Part shown: positions 43,879-53,738 of the stretch, piece by piece
Position numbering within the stretch: position 1 is the stretch's first letter
Layout: every line of letters starts with the position of its first letter
Assembly (NCBI GenBank): GCA_964538065.1
Contig: CAZIDG010000006.1
Location: 1-64,000, forward strand
Direction of reading: 5' to 3'
DNA length: 64,000 nt
Origin: G963664225 sp964538065
GTDB lineage: Bacteria; Verrucomicrobiota; Verrucomicrobiia; Limisphaerales; UBA1319
The notes under the pieces: model-generated
The model's input: the letters and a program-made list of their open reading frames with translations, nothing else
What the model was told of the DNA's origin: nothing
Databases searched by the model: none
Translations under genes and position numbers: made by a program

Positions 43879-45126
43879 ATGACGCATACATTCATGGGAT
43901 ACATGAGACTGAATGCATATACCAAGGCTTTGGGTGCGGTATTGGCGCTGGCTGCGGCTGGACTGATTTGGCATTGGGCAAAGCCCGGTCCTCGTGTGGA
44001 GGTCATGCGTGCCCAAAGCCGGGAGGTGGTGGAACTGGTCATTGCCAGCGGCAAGCTTCGGCCCGTGCGGCAAAGCGAGCTGGGCGCTGAGGTGTCAGGG
44101 GTGATCGAGCGGGTGATGGTTGATTATGGTGACACTGTAGAAAAGGGGCAGGCGTTGATCGTGCTACGTCGGGAGGATGCTGAGCAGGAGGTGGTTCGGG
44201 CCCGCCGTGCCGTGGAAACCGCCCGGCAGGAGCTCCAGAAGGCCAGCCTCAAAGCCTATCCCGAGGATCTCAATCGAGCCGAAGCCGAGTTGGCTCGTGC
44301 CACCGCTGCCTGCAGGCAAGCCCAGGCGGATTTTGAACGCACGAATTCCCTCTACGAAAAAAAGGTGGCGTCGCGCAACGAATTTGATCAATCACAGAGC
44401 GTGTTGGATCAGGCCAGGGCTGCGGAACGCGTTGCTCGCGAGTCATTGGAAAGTCTGCGGCAACAGCCTCGTGCTGAGGATGTTGAGATCGTTGCTGCCC
44501 GTCTCCGGGAACGTGAAGTCGAACAAGCCAAGGCAGAGCGCGAGCTCGCCCGACGCACCATGACGGCGCCATGGGGTGGGGTGGTGCTCAAGCGCATGGC
44601 TGAGCCTGGGCAGAGTGTTGTGCCCGGTGCTGCCTTGCTGACCCTGGCCCAGACAGCCGAAACCGAGATTTATGTGGAGACAGACGAGAATAACCTGGGA
44701 CGGCTGAAGGTCGGGCAACCTGCCACCATTATTGCCCCTTCCTATCGTCAGCAACCCTTTCAAGCATTGGTCACCCAGATCGGGCCGGGAGTGGACTACG
44801 ACCGGGGTGTGGTGGGTTTGCGGCTGAAGCCTCTCGCATTGCCCGATTATGCTCGGATGAATATGACGGTGGACGTCAATATCGAGGTTGGACGGATTGC
44901 TTCGGCGCCAAGTCTGCCCGTGAGCAGCTTGGTGGAAAAGGATGGGAAAAGCCGGATTTATACCTTGTCGAATGGCCAGATAGGCGTCCGTGATGTTCAG
45001 GTATTGGGGCGGAGTCCCGAATGGTTTGCAGTGGAGGGCTTGGATACCAATACCTGGGTGGTGGTGCATGCAACGGAAGTCAGACCTGGGTCAAGGGCAC
45101 GGGCACTTGAGGTGACACAGCCATGA
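43879..45126 (+). CDS. Periplasmic adaptor (HlyD/MacA-like membrane fusion protein)
   Basis: A protein of up to 415 residues; the ATG at 43903 (MRLNAYTKALGAV) is the likelier start for its single N-terminal membrane helix. It shows the biotinyl-lipoyl half motif GVIERVMVDYGDTVEKGQAL, a long coiled-coil hairpin (about 110-215) rich in Arg, Glu and Ala, then the second half MTAPWGGVVLKRMAEPGQSV and a beta-barrel. It should connect an ABC permease to an outer-membrane factor. The stop overlaps the permease start (ATGA). Confidence 0.9.
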   Translation: MTHTFMGYMRLNAYTKALGAVLALAAAGLIWHWAKPGPRVEVMRAQSREVVELVIASGKLRPVRQSELGAEVSGVIERVMVDYGDTVEKGQALIVLRREDAEQEVVRARRAVETARQELQKASLKAYPEDLNRAEAELARATAACRQAQADFERTNSLYEKKVASRNEFDQSQSVLDQARAAERVARESLESLRQQPRAEDVEIVAARLREREVEQAKAERELARRTMTAPWGGVVLKRMAEPGQSVVPGAALLTLAQTAETEIYVETDENNLGRLKVGQPATIIAPSYRQQPFQALVTQIGPGVDYDRGVVGLRLKPLALPDYARMNMTVDVNIEVGRIASAPSLPVSSLVEKDGKSRIYTLSNGQIGVRDVQVLGRSPEWFAVEGLDTNTWVVVHATEVRPGSRARALEVTQP

Positions 45127-46379
45127 TGGACCGATTCGCATGGACCATGGCGGTTCGGCATTTGCGTCACAATGTCGGCCAGACCCTCTTGACCATGGGG
45201 GTGGTGGCCATCAGTGTGACCCTGATGGTTTTTCTGGGCGCGCTTATTACAGGTTTACAGAGGAGGCTGGTTGGCAGTGTGACGGGTGCCACGGCCCATT
45301 TGGTGGTGCGTCAACCGGAGCGGACGCCTATCCCCCTCTGGGAGGTTGTAACCAACCAGGATGAACACGTCCTGTATTCCGGCAAAACCATAAAAATCGA
45401 ACAACGCAAACGAAAGATCGAGGATTGGGCGATGTGGCTGCCTCGTCTGCAGGGATTTGATGATGGGATTCGAGCCGTTTCGCCTGTGGTGGAAGGACAG
45501 GGATTCATGTTCAGGGGAGCTCAGCGCTATGGGGTGGGCATTATCGGTGTGTTGCCAGAGCGACACAACCAGGTCGTTGATCTCGAATCCAAACTGGTTC
45601 ATGGGCGTTTTTTTGGTTTGAATGCAGGGGAGGTGGTGTTGGGATACAAGCTGGCAGGGGATTTCGGGCTGCAGATTGGTGACAAGGTGCGTTTGATCAG
45701 TTCTGACGGCAACGCAGGGACCTATACTGTTGCAGGTATTTTTGACACCGGCTTCAACCTGGTGGATACCAGCACTGTTTTTCTGACTTTGCGTGATGCC
45801 CAGTCGCTCTTTGCGTTGGGCACTGCTGTCACCAGCATCGGGCTCAAATTGGATCGCATTTTTGATGCAGATGTTCTGGCAGAGCGCCTGTCCATGCAGA
45901 TACCCTATGAGACCCGCTCCTGGATGAAGGATAACCAGACTCTGCTCTCAGGCCTCCGTGCACAGTCCCAATCGTCCAATCTGATTCTGGGGTTTACGAC
46001 CGTTGCCGCCGGTTTTGGCATTGCCAGCATCTTGATCATGTCGGTCATGGGCAAACTGCGGGAGATTGGCATATTGAAGGCGATGGGCGCCACCCGTTTG
46101 CAGATTGTTCGTGTCTTCACCCTTGAGGGAACACTTGTTGCGGTTCTGGGCAGTCTGGCGGGCGCGCTTCAAGGCGGGGTGTTGTGCTGGTTGCTTGCGC
46201 AGATACGCACCACTGCAAGCGCCACCGGGCGCTCGGTGGAAGTGTTTCCCATGGCCTTGAGCGTCCAGTTGATGATCACCGCGATTGGGGTGGCGATTGT
46301 GACGGGCTTTTTTGCATCGCTCTACCCGGCCTGGCGGGCGGCCCGAGTCAATCCCATCGAGATCATTCGTGCCACATGA
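45123..46379 (+). CDS. ABC transporter permease of the MacB/LolCE (FtsX-like) type
   Basis: A 418-residue permease with the four-helix MacB layout: helix 1 (LLTMGVVAISVTLMVFLGAL) near residue 25, a large periplasmic domain to about residue 280, then FTTVAAGFGIASILIMSVMG, GKLREIGILKAMGATRLQIV, which is the coupling-helix motif, and two more helices ending LYPAWRAARVNPIEIIRAT. No ATPase domain is fused; the ATPase is the next gene. Overlaps both neighbours by four bases, so the three genes form one translationally coupled operon. Confidence 0.92.
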   Translation: MMDRFAWTMAVRHLRHNVGQTLLTMGVVAISVTLMVFLGALITGLQRRLVGSVTGATAHLVVRQPERTPIPLWEVVTNQDEHVLYSGKTIKIEQRKRKIEDWAMWLPRLQGFDDGIRAVSPVVEGQGFMFRGAQRYGVGIIGVLPERHNQVVDLESKLVHGRFFGLNAGEVVLGYKLAGDFGLQIGDKVRLISSDGNAGTYTVAGIFDTGFNLVDTSTVFLTLRDAQSLFALGTAVTSIGLKLDRIFDADVLAERLSMQIPYETRSWMKDNQTLLSGLRAQSQSSNLILGFTTVAAGFGIASILIMSVMGKLREIGILKAMGATRLQIVRVFTLEGTLVAVLGSLAGALQGGVLCWLLAQIRTTASATGRSVEVFPMALSVQLMITAIGVAIVTGFFASLYPAWRAARVNPIEIIRAT

Positions 46380-47059
46380 GTCAGATCCAGCCAGTTGTTG
46401 AATTGCGAAAGGTGTCGAAGATCTATGACAACGGCATCTCGACTCAGGTGTTGTTTGATGTCGACCTGAAGATCATGCCTGGAGAGTTCGTGGCCATTGT
46501 AGGGGCTTCAGGTTCGGGGAAAACCACGCTCCTGAACCTTATGGGACTGCTCGACGTGCCTTCCGGCGGATCCATCTTGTTGGATGGACGCGATGTTGCC
46601 CATTTGGGGGACGAAGAACGGGCGTTGGTGCGGCGTGATTTTTTGGGGTTTATTTTCCAGTTTCACTACCTGCTGCCCGAGTTCAGTGTCCTGGAAAACG
46701 CGCTTATGCCCTGTCGTCTGCGAAGCGCCCAGACTGTGGCCCGGCGTGAGCCGGCCATGAAGGAGTTGCTCCAGAAAGTGGGCATGGCCGACCGGATTCA
46801 GCACCGACCAAGTCAGCTCTCGGGTGGACAACAGCAGCGCGTGGCCATTGTTCGAGCCCTGGCCAATGATCCTGTGCTCGTGCTGGCGGATGAGCCTACG
46901 GGAAACCTCGATAGTAAAAGCGGGCGTGCGGTGTTTGAAATGATGCGTTTTCTGAATCAATCCACGGGCAAGGCATTTGTGATGGTGACACACGATGAAA
47001 CCTTCGCGCATGAGGCTGACCGGCAGATACACATTGCCGATGGCAGGATTGCAGGCTGA
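46376..47059 (+). CDS. ABC transporter ATP-binding protein, LolD/MacB type
   Basis: A 227-residue ATPase from ATG 46376, which overlaps the permease stop; the longer frame upstream is read-through of the permease region. Walker A is GASGSGKTTLLN, the Q loop and following FQFHYLLPEFSVLENALMPC are typical of LolD, the signature is LSGGQQQRVAIVRAL, and Walker B is VLVLADEPTGNLDSKSG, with the H loop MVTHDETFAHEAD. With the adaptor and permease it makes a complete MacAB-like exporter, lacking only an outer-membrane factor here. Confidence 0.95.
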   Translation: MSQIQPVVELRKVSKIYDNGISTQVLFDVDLKIMPGEFVAIVGASGSGKTTLLNLMGLLDVPSGGSILLDGRDVAHLGDEERALVRRDFLGFIFQFHYLLPEFSVLENALMPCRLRSAQTVARREPAMKELLQKVGMADRIQHRPSQLSGGQQQRVAIVRALANDPVLVLADEPTGNLDSKSGRAVFEMMRFLNQSTGKAFVMVTHDETFAHEADRQIHIADGRIAG

Positions 47060-47143
47060 ATGCGGGCTCTTTCCCGGCATACTACAAAAACGGGCCAAGA
47101 TTTTCATACCTTTTGGGTGGATTTGAAGTAAATTGAGGCCGTC

Positions 47144-47767
47144 ATGAAAAAGTACGTTTTTGGCTTAATCGCGTTGGTGGTATTGATGGCGGGCATGTTG
47201 CTGCTGGGTGGCTGCAACAGCTACAACCGGCTTGTCACCCTTTCCCAACAGTCGGACATGCAATGGGCCCAGGTGCAGAACGTCTATCAGCGCCGGGCCG
47301 ATCTGATACCCAATCTTGTGCAAACGGTTTCGGGGGCTGCCAATTTTGAAAAATCAACGCTGACGGACATCACCCAGGCGCGCGCTTCGGTCGGCCAGCT
47401 CAAGGTGAATCCCAACCAGGCGCCGGATAATGCCGCCGAATTGGAGCGGTTTGAGAAGGCTCAAGGCCAGTTGACCAGTGCCCTCTCACGGCTGCTCGTG
47501 GTGGTGGAACGGTATCCCGATCTGAAAGCCACCGCCAATTTCCGCGATCTGCAGGCGCAGCTTGAAGGCACCGAGAATCGCATTACTGTGGAGCGCCAGC
47601 GGTTTAACGAGGTGGTGATGCGCTATAACACGGGCGTCAAAACGTTCCCCACGCTGGTGTTTGCGCGTCTCTTTGGGTTTAATGCCAAGCCCTATTTCAG
47701 CGCCAGTCCAGGGGCGGAAACCGCCCCCAAGGTCGAGTTCAATTTTGGCGGGCAACCCGCACGTTAA
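47144..47767 (+). CDS. LemA family lipoprotein
   Basis: A 207-residue LemA protein with a lipoprotein signal (VLMAGMLLLGGC, Cys25). The mature domain is a helical bundle: YNRLVTLSQQSDMQWAQVQN, YQRRADLIPNLVQTVSGAAN, RYPDLKATANFRDLQAQLEG, TENRITVERQRFNEVVMRYN and the late FGFNAKPYF. All are LemA landmarks. Function in bacteria is poorly known. It is followed at 11 bases by the TPM-domain gene, a common pairing. Confidence 0.94.
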   Translation: MKKYVFGLIALVVLMAGMLLLGGCNSYNRLVTLSQQSDMQWAQVQNVYQRRADLIPNLVQTVSGAANFEKSTLTDITQARASVGQLKVNPNQAPDNAAELERFEKAQGQLTSALSRLLVVVERYPDLKATANFRDLQAQLEGTENRITVERQRFNEVVMRYNTGVKTFPTLVFARLFGFNAKPYFSASPGAETAPKVEFNFGGQPAR

Positions 47768-47778
47768 AAGAGGGTGCC

Positions 47779-48591
47779 TTGTTTTTACTGAATCGAATCA
47801 TGCGACCAACACCGCGCATCCTTTTCTGGCTCGCCCTTGTGATGGCCTGCCTTGTGGTGGATGTCGTCAGAGCCCAGGAAGCACTGCCGCCGGCGCCCAA
47901 ACGTTTTTTCAATGACTATGCCGGGGTGGTGCCGGCGGAGACCGCCAATGCCTTGAACGGCCTGCTCGAACAGCATGAGCGGGATACTTCCAACCAGATT
48001 TTGGTGGCGATATTTCAGCATCTGCCAGCGGGGGCTGTTTTGGAGGATTATACGGTGCGAACGTTCCAGGCCTGGAAGCCAGGTCAAGCCGGGCGGGATA
48101 ATGGCGCGATTCTGTTTGTGTTTGTCCAGGAACGACGGTTGCGCATCGAGGTGGGGTATGGTCTCGAGGGCGTTTTGCCGGATGCGGTGTGCAAGAACAT
48201 CATTTCGGAGGTGATCGCACCCCATTTTAAAACAGGGGATTATCGGACAGGTCTAAGCCAGGGAGTCGCTTCCCTGTTGCAGGCGGTCAAAGGCGAATAT
48301 AAAGGAACCGGGCATACTCAAGCCGAAGGTCGTCGTGGAGCCGGGCGGTCCAGTCATCCCTCCGTGGGGCTCGTTTTGTTATTCGTTATTGTGATGATCC
48401 TATTATCACGCTTGTCTTCACGAGGGGTGGTGTATCATCCGAATGGACGACGCTCCTGGGGAGGATGGCAGGGGGGCGGCTGGGGTGGAGGCGGTGGATG
48501 GAGCGGGGGAGGCGGCGGCTGGAGTGGTGGAGGTGGTTTTTCAGGAGGCGGTGGACATTCCGGTGGCGGTGGCGCCAGTGGCGGTTGGTAA
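47779..48591 (+). CDS. TPM-domain membrane protein, YgcG family
   Basis: A 270-residue protein starting at TTG 47779 (AGAGGG five bases upstream) or ATG 47800. The signal peptide runs to about residue 35 (LVVDVVRAQE). The TPM domain begins FFNDYAGVVPAETANALNGL and includes NGAILFVFVQERRLRIEVGY. One membrane helix (VGLVLLFVIVMILLS) near residue 195 precedes a Gly/Trp/Ser-rich tail (GGWGGGGGWSGGGG repeats). This is the usual YgcG layout next to LemA. Confidence 0.92.
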   Translation: MFLLNRIMRPTPRILFWLALVMACLVVDVVRAQEALPPAPKRFFNDYAGVVPAETANALNGLLEQHERDTSNQILVAIFQHLPAGAVLEDYTVRTFQAWKPGQAGRDNGAILFVFVQERRLRIEVGYGLEGVLPDAVCKNIISEVIAPHFKTGDYRTGLSQGVASLLQAVKGEYKGTGHTQAEGRRGAGRSSHPSVGLVLLFVIVMILLSRLSSRGVVYHPNGRRSWGGWQGGGWGGGGGWSGGGGGWSGGGGFSGGGGHSGGGGASGGW

Positions 48592-48609
48592 AGGATTTGG
48601 ATTTGAGTC

Positions 48610-49044
48610 ATGCAACATAAGGAATTTCTTGAATTGCTGGATGAATCCAGGATTGTCGCGGCGATTCAGGCTGCTGAATTGAAGACCTCGGGTGAAATAC
48701 GTGTGTTTGTCTCACGCAAACCGGCCGAGGATCCCGTGGTCGCCGCACGGCTCCACTTTAACAAGCTGGGCATGCACAAAACAGCCTTGCGCAATGGCGT
48801 CCTGATTTTCATGGCCCCCAAATCTCAAAAATTTGCCATCGTCGGCGATCAGGGAGTACACCAACACTGCGGGGATGTTTTTTGGCAGGAAACGGCTCAG
48901 GCCATGACCGATTTGCTCAAACAGGGGCAGTTTACCGAAGCAATTGTGGCGGGGATATCCCGTGCTGGCGAGGTGCTGGCGAGGTATTTTCCACGCCAGC
49001 ATGATGATCAAAATGAACTGCCCGACACAGTCGTGGGCGATTAA
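48610..49044 (+). CDS. Small TPM-domain protein
   Basis: A 144-residue protein whose residues 5-125 match a stand-alone TPM domain: LLDESRIVAAIQAAELKTSG, EIRVFVSRKPAED, ALRNGVLIFMAPKSQKFAIV and GDQGVHQHCGDVFWQE. It has no signal peptide or membrane helix, unlike the preceding protein, so it may be cytoplasmic or associate with it. Third gene of the LemA-TPM-TPM group. Confidence 0.9.
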   Translation: MQHKEFLELLDESRIVAAIQAAELKTSGEIRVFVSRKPAEDPVVAARLHFNKLGMHKTALRNGVLIFMAPKSQKFAIVGDQGVHQHCGDVFWQETAQAMTDLLKQGQFTEAIVAGISRAGEVLARYFPRQHDDQNELPDTVVGD

Positions 49045-49058
49045 CAGGGCCCCATGGC

Positions 49059-50240
49059 TCAGTGCAATCCCAAGGCCTGATGCCGCTTGTGAATTTCCTC
49101 CGCAAAGGCATCGATGGCCGTCACATCGGCCGGCCGCGGGGCGCCTTTGATGAACAACGGGGGGATGACTTCGGCTTTGACCTGGTCCAGCAGCTTGGTG
49201 ATCTGATCCACCGCCTTGCCCGCCCAGCCAAAGGAACCAATGACGGACACATGCCGCGTTTTGGGTTTCAAGGCATTGGCCAGGAAGGCTGCGTAAACCA
49301 CTTGAGGATGCGCCCCCAATAACACGGTTGGAGTGGCGAAAACCACTGTGGCGGCATCAACCAGGGCGACGGCTAGTTTGCCCGTGTCCGTCTGGGTCAG
49401 GTCAAAGGGCTTGACGGTGATGCCGCGCTTGATCAGGGCTCGCACAAACAAGGACACCATTTTCTCCGTGCTGCCGTGCATGGAGACATAGGGGATGACC
49501 ACTTCGTTGCGAACCGTGTCCGACACCCAGTCCCGATACGCTGCGATGATATGGCGTGGTTGACGGTGCACAGGACCGTGACTGGGACATACCACATCAA
49601 TGGCCAGGGCGTTGAGCTTTTCGAGGTGGTTTTTGATGTGGTTGCGGAACGGCATCATGATTTCCGCGTAATAACGCTTGGCGGGTTCATAGATGGCGGT
49701 CAGATCGTCCACAAACAAATCGGACGTTCCCACGTGCGCGCCTAGAAAATCACAGCTAAAGAGCACCCGGTCTTCCCGAAGGTAGGTAAACATCGTTTCG
49801 GGCCAGTGCACCCACGGGGCCATGATGAACTCCAGTGTCTTGCCTCCCAGGTCCAGCGTTTCGCGATCCTTGATGGTCCTGATGCGGTCGGGGCCGATGT
49901 GGAAGAGCAGCATCAGCTGGTCCTTGCACTTGTCATTGGTGATGATGGTGGCTTTGGGGAATCGCGCCAAAACTTCAGGCAATGAGCCCGAGTGATCCTG
50001 TTCAGCATGGTTGATGACCAGGTAATCAAGCTGTTCAACGCCTGCATCATGCAAATGGGCAAACAGCTCCTCCTCGAGCATGGGGTCCACCGTGTCGATC
50101 AAGGCGGTATGTGTTGCACCCCGGACCAGGTAGGCGTTATAGCTGGTGCCTTCGGGCGTTGGAATCAAGGCGTCAAAGAGGCGACGGCTGAAGTCGATCG
50201 CTCCCACCCAATACACTCCTGAACAAATTTCGCGTGCCAT
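49059..50240 (-). CDS. A-type flavodiiron protein (FprA family)
   Basis: A 393-residue cytoplasmic enzyme that reduces O2 or NO with electrons from rubredoxin or F420-like donors. The N-terminal metallo-beta-lactamase-like domain has the di-iron ligands NHAEQDHSG near residue 80, FSCDFLGAH and CPSHGPVHR. The C-terminal flavodoxin domain binds FMN at SMHGSTEKM near residue 255 and SFGWAGKAVDQ. The ATG at 50240 (MAREICSGVYWVG) is chosen; an upstream ATG at 50258 adds six residues. It implies exposure to low or fluctuating oxygen. Confidence 0.93.
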   Translation of the reverse strand: MAREICSGVYWVGAIDFSRRLFDALIPTPEGTSYNAYLVRGATHTALIDTVDPMLEEELFAHLHDAGVEQLDYLVINHAEQDHSGSLPEVLARFPKATIITNDKCKDQLMLLFHIGPDRIRTIKDRETLDLGGKTLEFIMAPWVHWPETMFTYLREDRVLFSCDFLGAHVGTSDLFVDDLTAIYEPAKRYYAEIMMPFRNHIKNHLEKLNALAIDVVCPSHGPVHRQPRHIIAAYRDWVSDTVRNEVVIPYVSMHGSTEKMVSLFVRALIKRGITVKPFDLTQTDTGKLAVALVDAATVVFATPTVLLGAHPQVVYAAFLANALKPKTRHVSVIGSFGWAGKAVDQITKLLDQVKAEVIPPLFIKGAPRPADVTAIDAFAEEIHKRHQALGLH

Positions 50241-50321
50241 ATCTATTATTCCATCCAAATATCAGGTTATCGAAAAGAAAACTGGAGGGAAGAATAAGGG
50301 AAAACAGGCCCCAATGGCAAA

Positions 50322-51227
50322 TCAAACGCGCGGAATGGCCAGCCACCAGGCAATCACCGTGAGGGCGCATGCTCCCAGGAGTGCCAGGGCATTGGCAATC
50401 CAGCTTTGCTGCCATCGGTCGGGCAATGCCAGCAACAAACCGCCGAGCAGGATGCCTCCCAGGAATCCCCCGGCGTGTGCCACAATATCGCTTTGGGGAT
50501 CAGTGCCCAGCAATATGAACATGAAAATGCCGACAATCACCCCTGAAAAAAGAAGACGCCGTATGCGCCCATTCTGGCGCAATACGCCAATGGTCTGCAC
50601 CGCCACCATGCCTAACGCTCCCATGACCATGCCCGATGCTCCCAGGCCGTTATGTGTCAGTGGATAGAGGGCAAATCCCAGCGCGTTGCCTGCCACTCCC
50701 GCCAGAAATGCCATCAGCAGGGCCCAACCCGCCCCAAAACGCGCCATGGCGAAACCCAGCAACACAAAACCAATCCCTGCATTGGCTGCCAGGTGGGCGG
50801 CATCCGCATGCAGGGTGACTGCCGTGACCATGCGCCACCACTGGCCCCTGGACACCGCCGTGCTGTTCATCATGCCCAATTCATGGCCGCGGATGACGAC
50901 TTGTGTTGTGAAAATGTGGAATAAAAAAATGGAGACCACCCAGAAGAGTGATCCCCAGTGAAAGAGCAGGTCAGACCATGGCAGTCGCTGGCACAAGGTC
51001 CAGCCGTGATTTTCACGTTCGTATTGATCAATGGTCTGGCTGGCTCGTGAGACGTCGGTCTCGTTTACCACCAGATACCATTGCTTTTCGGATTCGTCAT
51101 GCAACAGGGTGTAATTGATGTCCTGGCTGGCCAGAACCAAACTCCATTCTTCCGCCTTTGTGGTGGAAGGTGTTGGGATGGCCGTGTGTCCCGGTGGTAT
51201 GACAATATCCATCTTGAACCATGCCAA
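50322..51227 (-). CDS. Rhomboid family intramembrane serine protease
   Basis: A 301-residue membrane protease. The first 95 residues are a soluble domain of ferredoxin-like pattern (EEWSLVLASQDINYTLLHDE, SEKQWYLVVNE). The six-helix rhomboid core follows: WWRMVTAVTLHADAAHLAAN, with the conserved HxxxxHLxxN element, then the catalytic Ser198 in GLGASGMVMGALGM and the catalytic His251 in VAHAGGFLGG. Both dyad residues are present, so it should be active. Substrates are unknown. It is 40 bases downstream of pheT on the same strand. Confidence 0.93.
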   Translation of the reverse strand: MAWFKMDIVIPPGHTAIPTPSTTKAEEWSLVLASQDINYTLLHDESEKQWYLVVNETDVSRASQTIDQYERENHGWTLCQRLPWSDLLFHWGSLFWVVSIFLFHIFTTQVVIRGHELGMMNSTAVSRGQWWRMVTAVTLHADAAHLAANAGIGFVLLGFAMARFGAGWALLMAFLAGVAGNALGFALYPLTHNGLGASGMVMGALGMVAVQTIGVLRQNGRIRRLLFSGVIVGIFMFILLGTDPQSDIVAHAGGFLGGILLGGLLLALPDRWQQSWIANALALLGACALTVIAWWLAIPRV

Positions 51228-51267
51228 CCAGGCGGGGATGCTCTCCCCGCCGGTTGTGATGGCTCAA

Positions 51268-53697
51268 TTAACTCTCGCGAACGGTTGCCTGCAAGCTGGA
51301 TTTAAAGGAATCCACCAGTTTTGCATGCGCAGATCCGACCTCGGCATCGGTCAGGGTCTTCTCCGGATTGCGATACGTGAACGCATACGCCAGGCTCTTA
51401 TGGCCTTCGGGCACGTTTTTGCCGCGAAACACGTCGAAGAGTTGCACTGACTCCAGGTTCTGCGGCTTTACCTTCTTCACCACTCCCATCACGGCGTCAT
51501 GCGTGACCGCTTCAGGCACAATCATGGCCACGTCGCGGCGGATGGTGGGGAACTGCGGCAGCGGCTTGAACGATTTGGCCGGATTACGCCGGGCCAGGAG
51601 AAGGTCCAGGTCCAGTTCCGCCAGCAACACTGCGTCGCGCAAGTCATATTGCCGGGCCAGGGTGGGCAGCATCTGCCCCATGGTGCCCAGCGTGTTTTTG
51701 CCCAGTTGAAGGGTTGCCGATTCGATGTATAGCGGGCTTTTCTCGGCGTTGTTCACGATGTTCAACCCGCGAATGCCGTAGGATTCAAGGAATACTTCCA
51801 GAATGCCCTTGAGATCAAAGGCGTCAAAACGCGCATCACGATCCGAGCCACTCCAGAAGGCGGCGTTGCGCTGGCCTGTGATCGCGATGGCCAAACGGCG
51901 GGATTCGCGCAAATGCCCGTTTTCCTGGTTGAATACGCGGCCAACCTCGAACAATGCGAGATCCGCATTCTTGCGGTTGGCGTTGCGTTGAAGAGCATCG
52001 AGCAGGCCGGGCAGCAAACTGGGCCTTAGCACATTCATGTCCGCGCTCAAAGGATTGCGCAGGGCAACCGGCGTGGCGCAAACCAGCCGTGCTGCGGTGT
52101 CAGGCAACAGGGTTTGTCCCTGTGTTTCATCAAGACCCAGGCCAACCAGGATGCGGCGGGCTTCGGCCAGTTGATCATGCATGGCGTCGTAGGCATTCGA
52201 GCCCACGGTGCAAGCCGGAGTGCGGGCGGGAACCTTATCCACTCCGTACATTCGCAGGACTTCCTCGATCAAGTCAGCCTCGCGTTTCAAATCCACGCGG
52301 AAGGAAGGCACGCGGAACGTGCCTTGATCGGCTGCTAGCTGAATCGGAGTGATGTTGAGACGGCGCAGATATTCGACCTGCTGTTCAACGGGGATCTCGA
52401 TGCCCACCAATTCATCGGTTTTGCGATACCGCAGGCTGATCTCCTTGGGCGTGTGTTTGCCGGGATAGGAGTCCACCACGCCGGTCATGACCGTTCCTCC
52501 GGCGGTCTCAATGATCAGATCCACCGCGCGCTGGCTGGCCCAATCACAGATCTCGATGTCGCTGCCTCTTTCATAGCGATACGATGCATCGGATCGCAGA
52601 TCCAATTGCTTGGATGTGGCCCGGATTGACTGGGGTTTGAAACAGGCGCTTTCGATGAGCACATTGCACGTGTCATCCTTGATTTCACTGTTCAGACCGC
52701 CCATGACGCCTGCCAGGGCTACAGCCTTGGTTTCGTCGGCAATCACGAGCATCGACTGGGTCAATGTGCGCTGCTGGCCATCGAGGGTGGTGAATTTCTC
52801 GCCTTCACCTGCGCGGCGCACCACGATCGTCGGACGGGTGCCCGGGGCTGAACTTGTCAGAAGATGGTAGTCGAAGGCATGCAGCGGCTGGCCAATTTCA
52901 AGCATGACGAAGTTGGTCACATCCACCACGTTGCTGATGCTGCGCACGCCGACCTTTTCAAGGGCTTCGCGCAACCAGGCGGGGCTGGGGCCGACCTTGA
53001 CGCCACGCACCACGCGGGCTGTATACCGTGGGCAAAGTTCCGCATCGTCAATGCGCACGCCCACCCATTGTTCAATGCCGCCGGAGGCGGCCGCATGCTC
53101 CTTGAGAGCGGGGACGCGCAGAGGATTGCCCGTCAACACACTGATTTCGCGGGCGATGCCAATTACGCTGTTCAAGTCGGGACGATTGGGCGTGATTTCC
53201 AGGTCATAGACCACATCCATGGTGCCCTTGCCCAGAAACTCAGCGAACGGCTGGCCAACACGGGCATCGGCCGGCAGAATCATAAGACCCGAGGCATCGG
53301 CGGACAGGCCCAATTCCTTGCCCGAACACATCATGCCGCAGGATTCCACGCCGCGGAGCTTGCCCACCTTGATGGTGAAAGGCGGTTCGCCCGGCGCTGT
53401 TGGCATGGTGCAACCCGGCAGTGCCAGCGGCACCTTGTCGCCAACCTTGAAGTTTTTCGCGCCGCACACGATCTGGCGGTGTGTTTTGCCATCATCCACC
53501 TTGCACACGGACAGCTTGTCCGCATTGGGATGCTTGTCGCAGGTCAGCACCTGGGCAACGACCACGCCGTCCAGTTCGCCGCCGCTCTTGACCATCCCTT
53601 CAACCTCGATGCCCAGCATCGTGAGCCGTTCCTTCAACTCGTCCGGCGTCCAGTCAAAATCCACGTACTGCTTCAGCCAATTTAATGTGACTTTCAT
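51268..53697 (-). CDS. pheT: Phenylalanyl-tRNA synthetase beta subunit
   Basis: Forms the alpha2-beta2 enzyme with PheS. At 809 residues it is full length. The N-terminal tRNA-binding domain shows VAQVLTCDKHPNADKLSVCK; the B3/B4 editing region, SNVVDVTNFVMLEIGQPLHA and FDYHLL, follows. B5 lies near residues 410-480 (EISLRYRKTDELVGIEIPVE), the inactive class II core near 500-690, and the C-terminal anticodon domain (FPTIRRDVAMIVPEAVTHDA) near 715-805. It lies 41 bases after pheS in the usual order. Confidence 0.97.
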   Translation of the reverse strand: MKVTLNWLKQYVDFDWTPDELKERLTMLGIEVEGMVKSGGELDGVVVAQVLTCDKHPNADKLSVCKVDDGKTHRQIVCGAKNFKVGDKVPLALPGCTMPTAPGEPPFTIKVGKLRGVESCGMMCSGKELGLSADASGLMILPADARVGQPFAEFLGKGTMDVVYDLEITPNRPDLNSVIGIAREISVLTGNPLRVPALKEHAAASGGIEQWVGVRIDDAELCPRYTARVVRGVKVGPSPAWLREALEKVGVRSISNVVDVTNFVMLEIGQPLHAFDYHLLTSSAPGTRPTIVVRRAGEGEKFTTLDGQQRTLTQSMLVIADETKAVALAGVMGGLNSEIKDDTCNVLIESACFKPQSIRATSKQLDLRSDASYRYERGSDIEICDWASQRAVDLIIETAGGTVMTGVVDSYPGKHTPKEISLRYRKTDELVGIEIPVEQQVEYLRRLNITPIQLAADQGTFRVPSFRVDLKREADLIEEVLRMYGVDKVPARTPACTVGSNAYDAMHDQLAEARRILVGLGLDETQGQTLLPDTAARLVCATPVALRNPLSADMNVLRPSLLPGLLDALQRNANRKNADLALFEVGRVFNQENGHLRESRRLAIAITGQRNAAFWSGSDRDARFDAFDLKGILEVFLESYGIRGLNIVNNAEKSPLYIESATLQLGKNTLGTMGQMLPTLARQYDLRDAVLLAELDLDLLLARRNPAKSFKPLPQFPTIRRDVAMIVPEAVTHDAVMGVVKKVKPQNLESVQLFDVFRGKNVPEGHKSLAYAFTYRNPEKTLTDAEVGSAHAKLVDSFKSSLQATVRES

Positions 53698-53738
53698 GAT
53701 GAAATCTCTTTGTCTTCAGTGTCTGTGTATTGCGGATT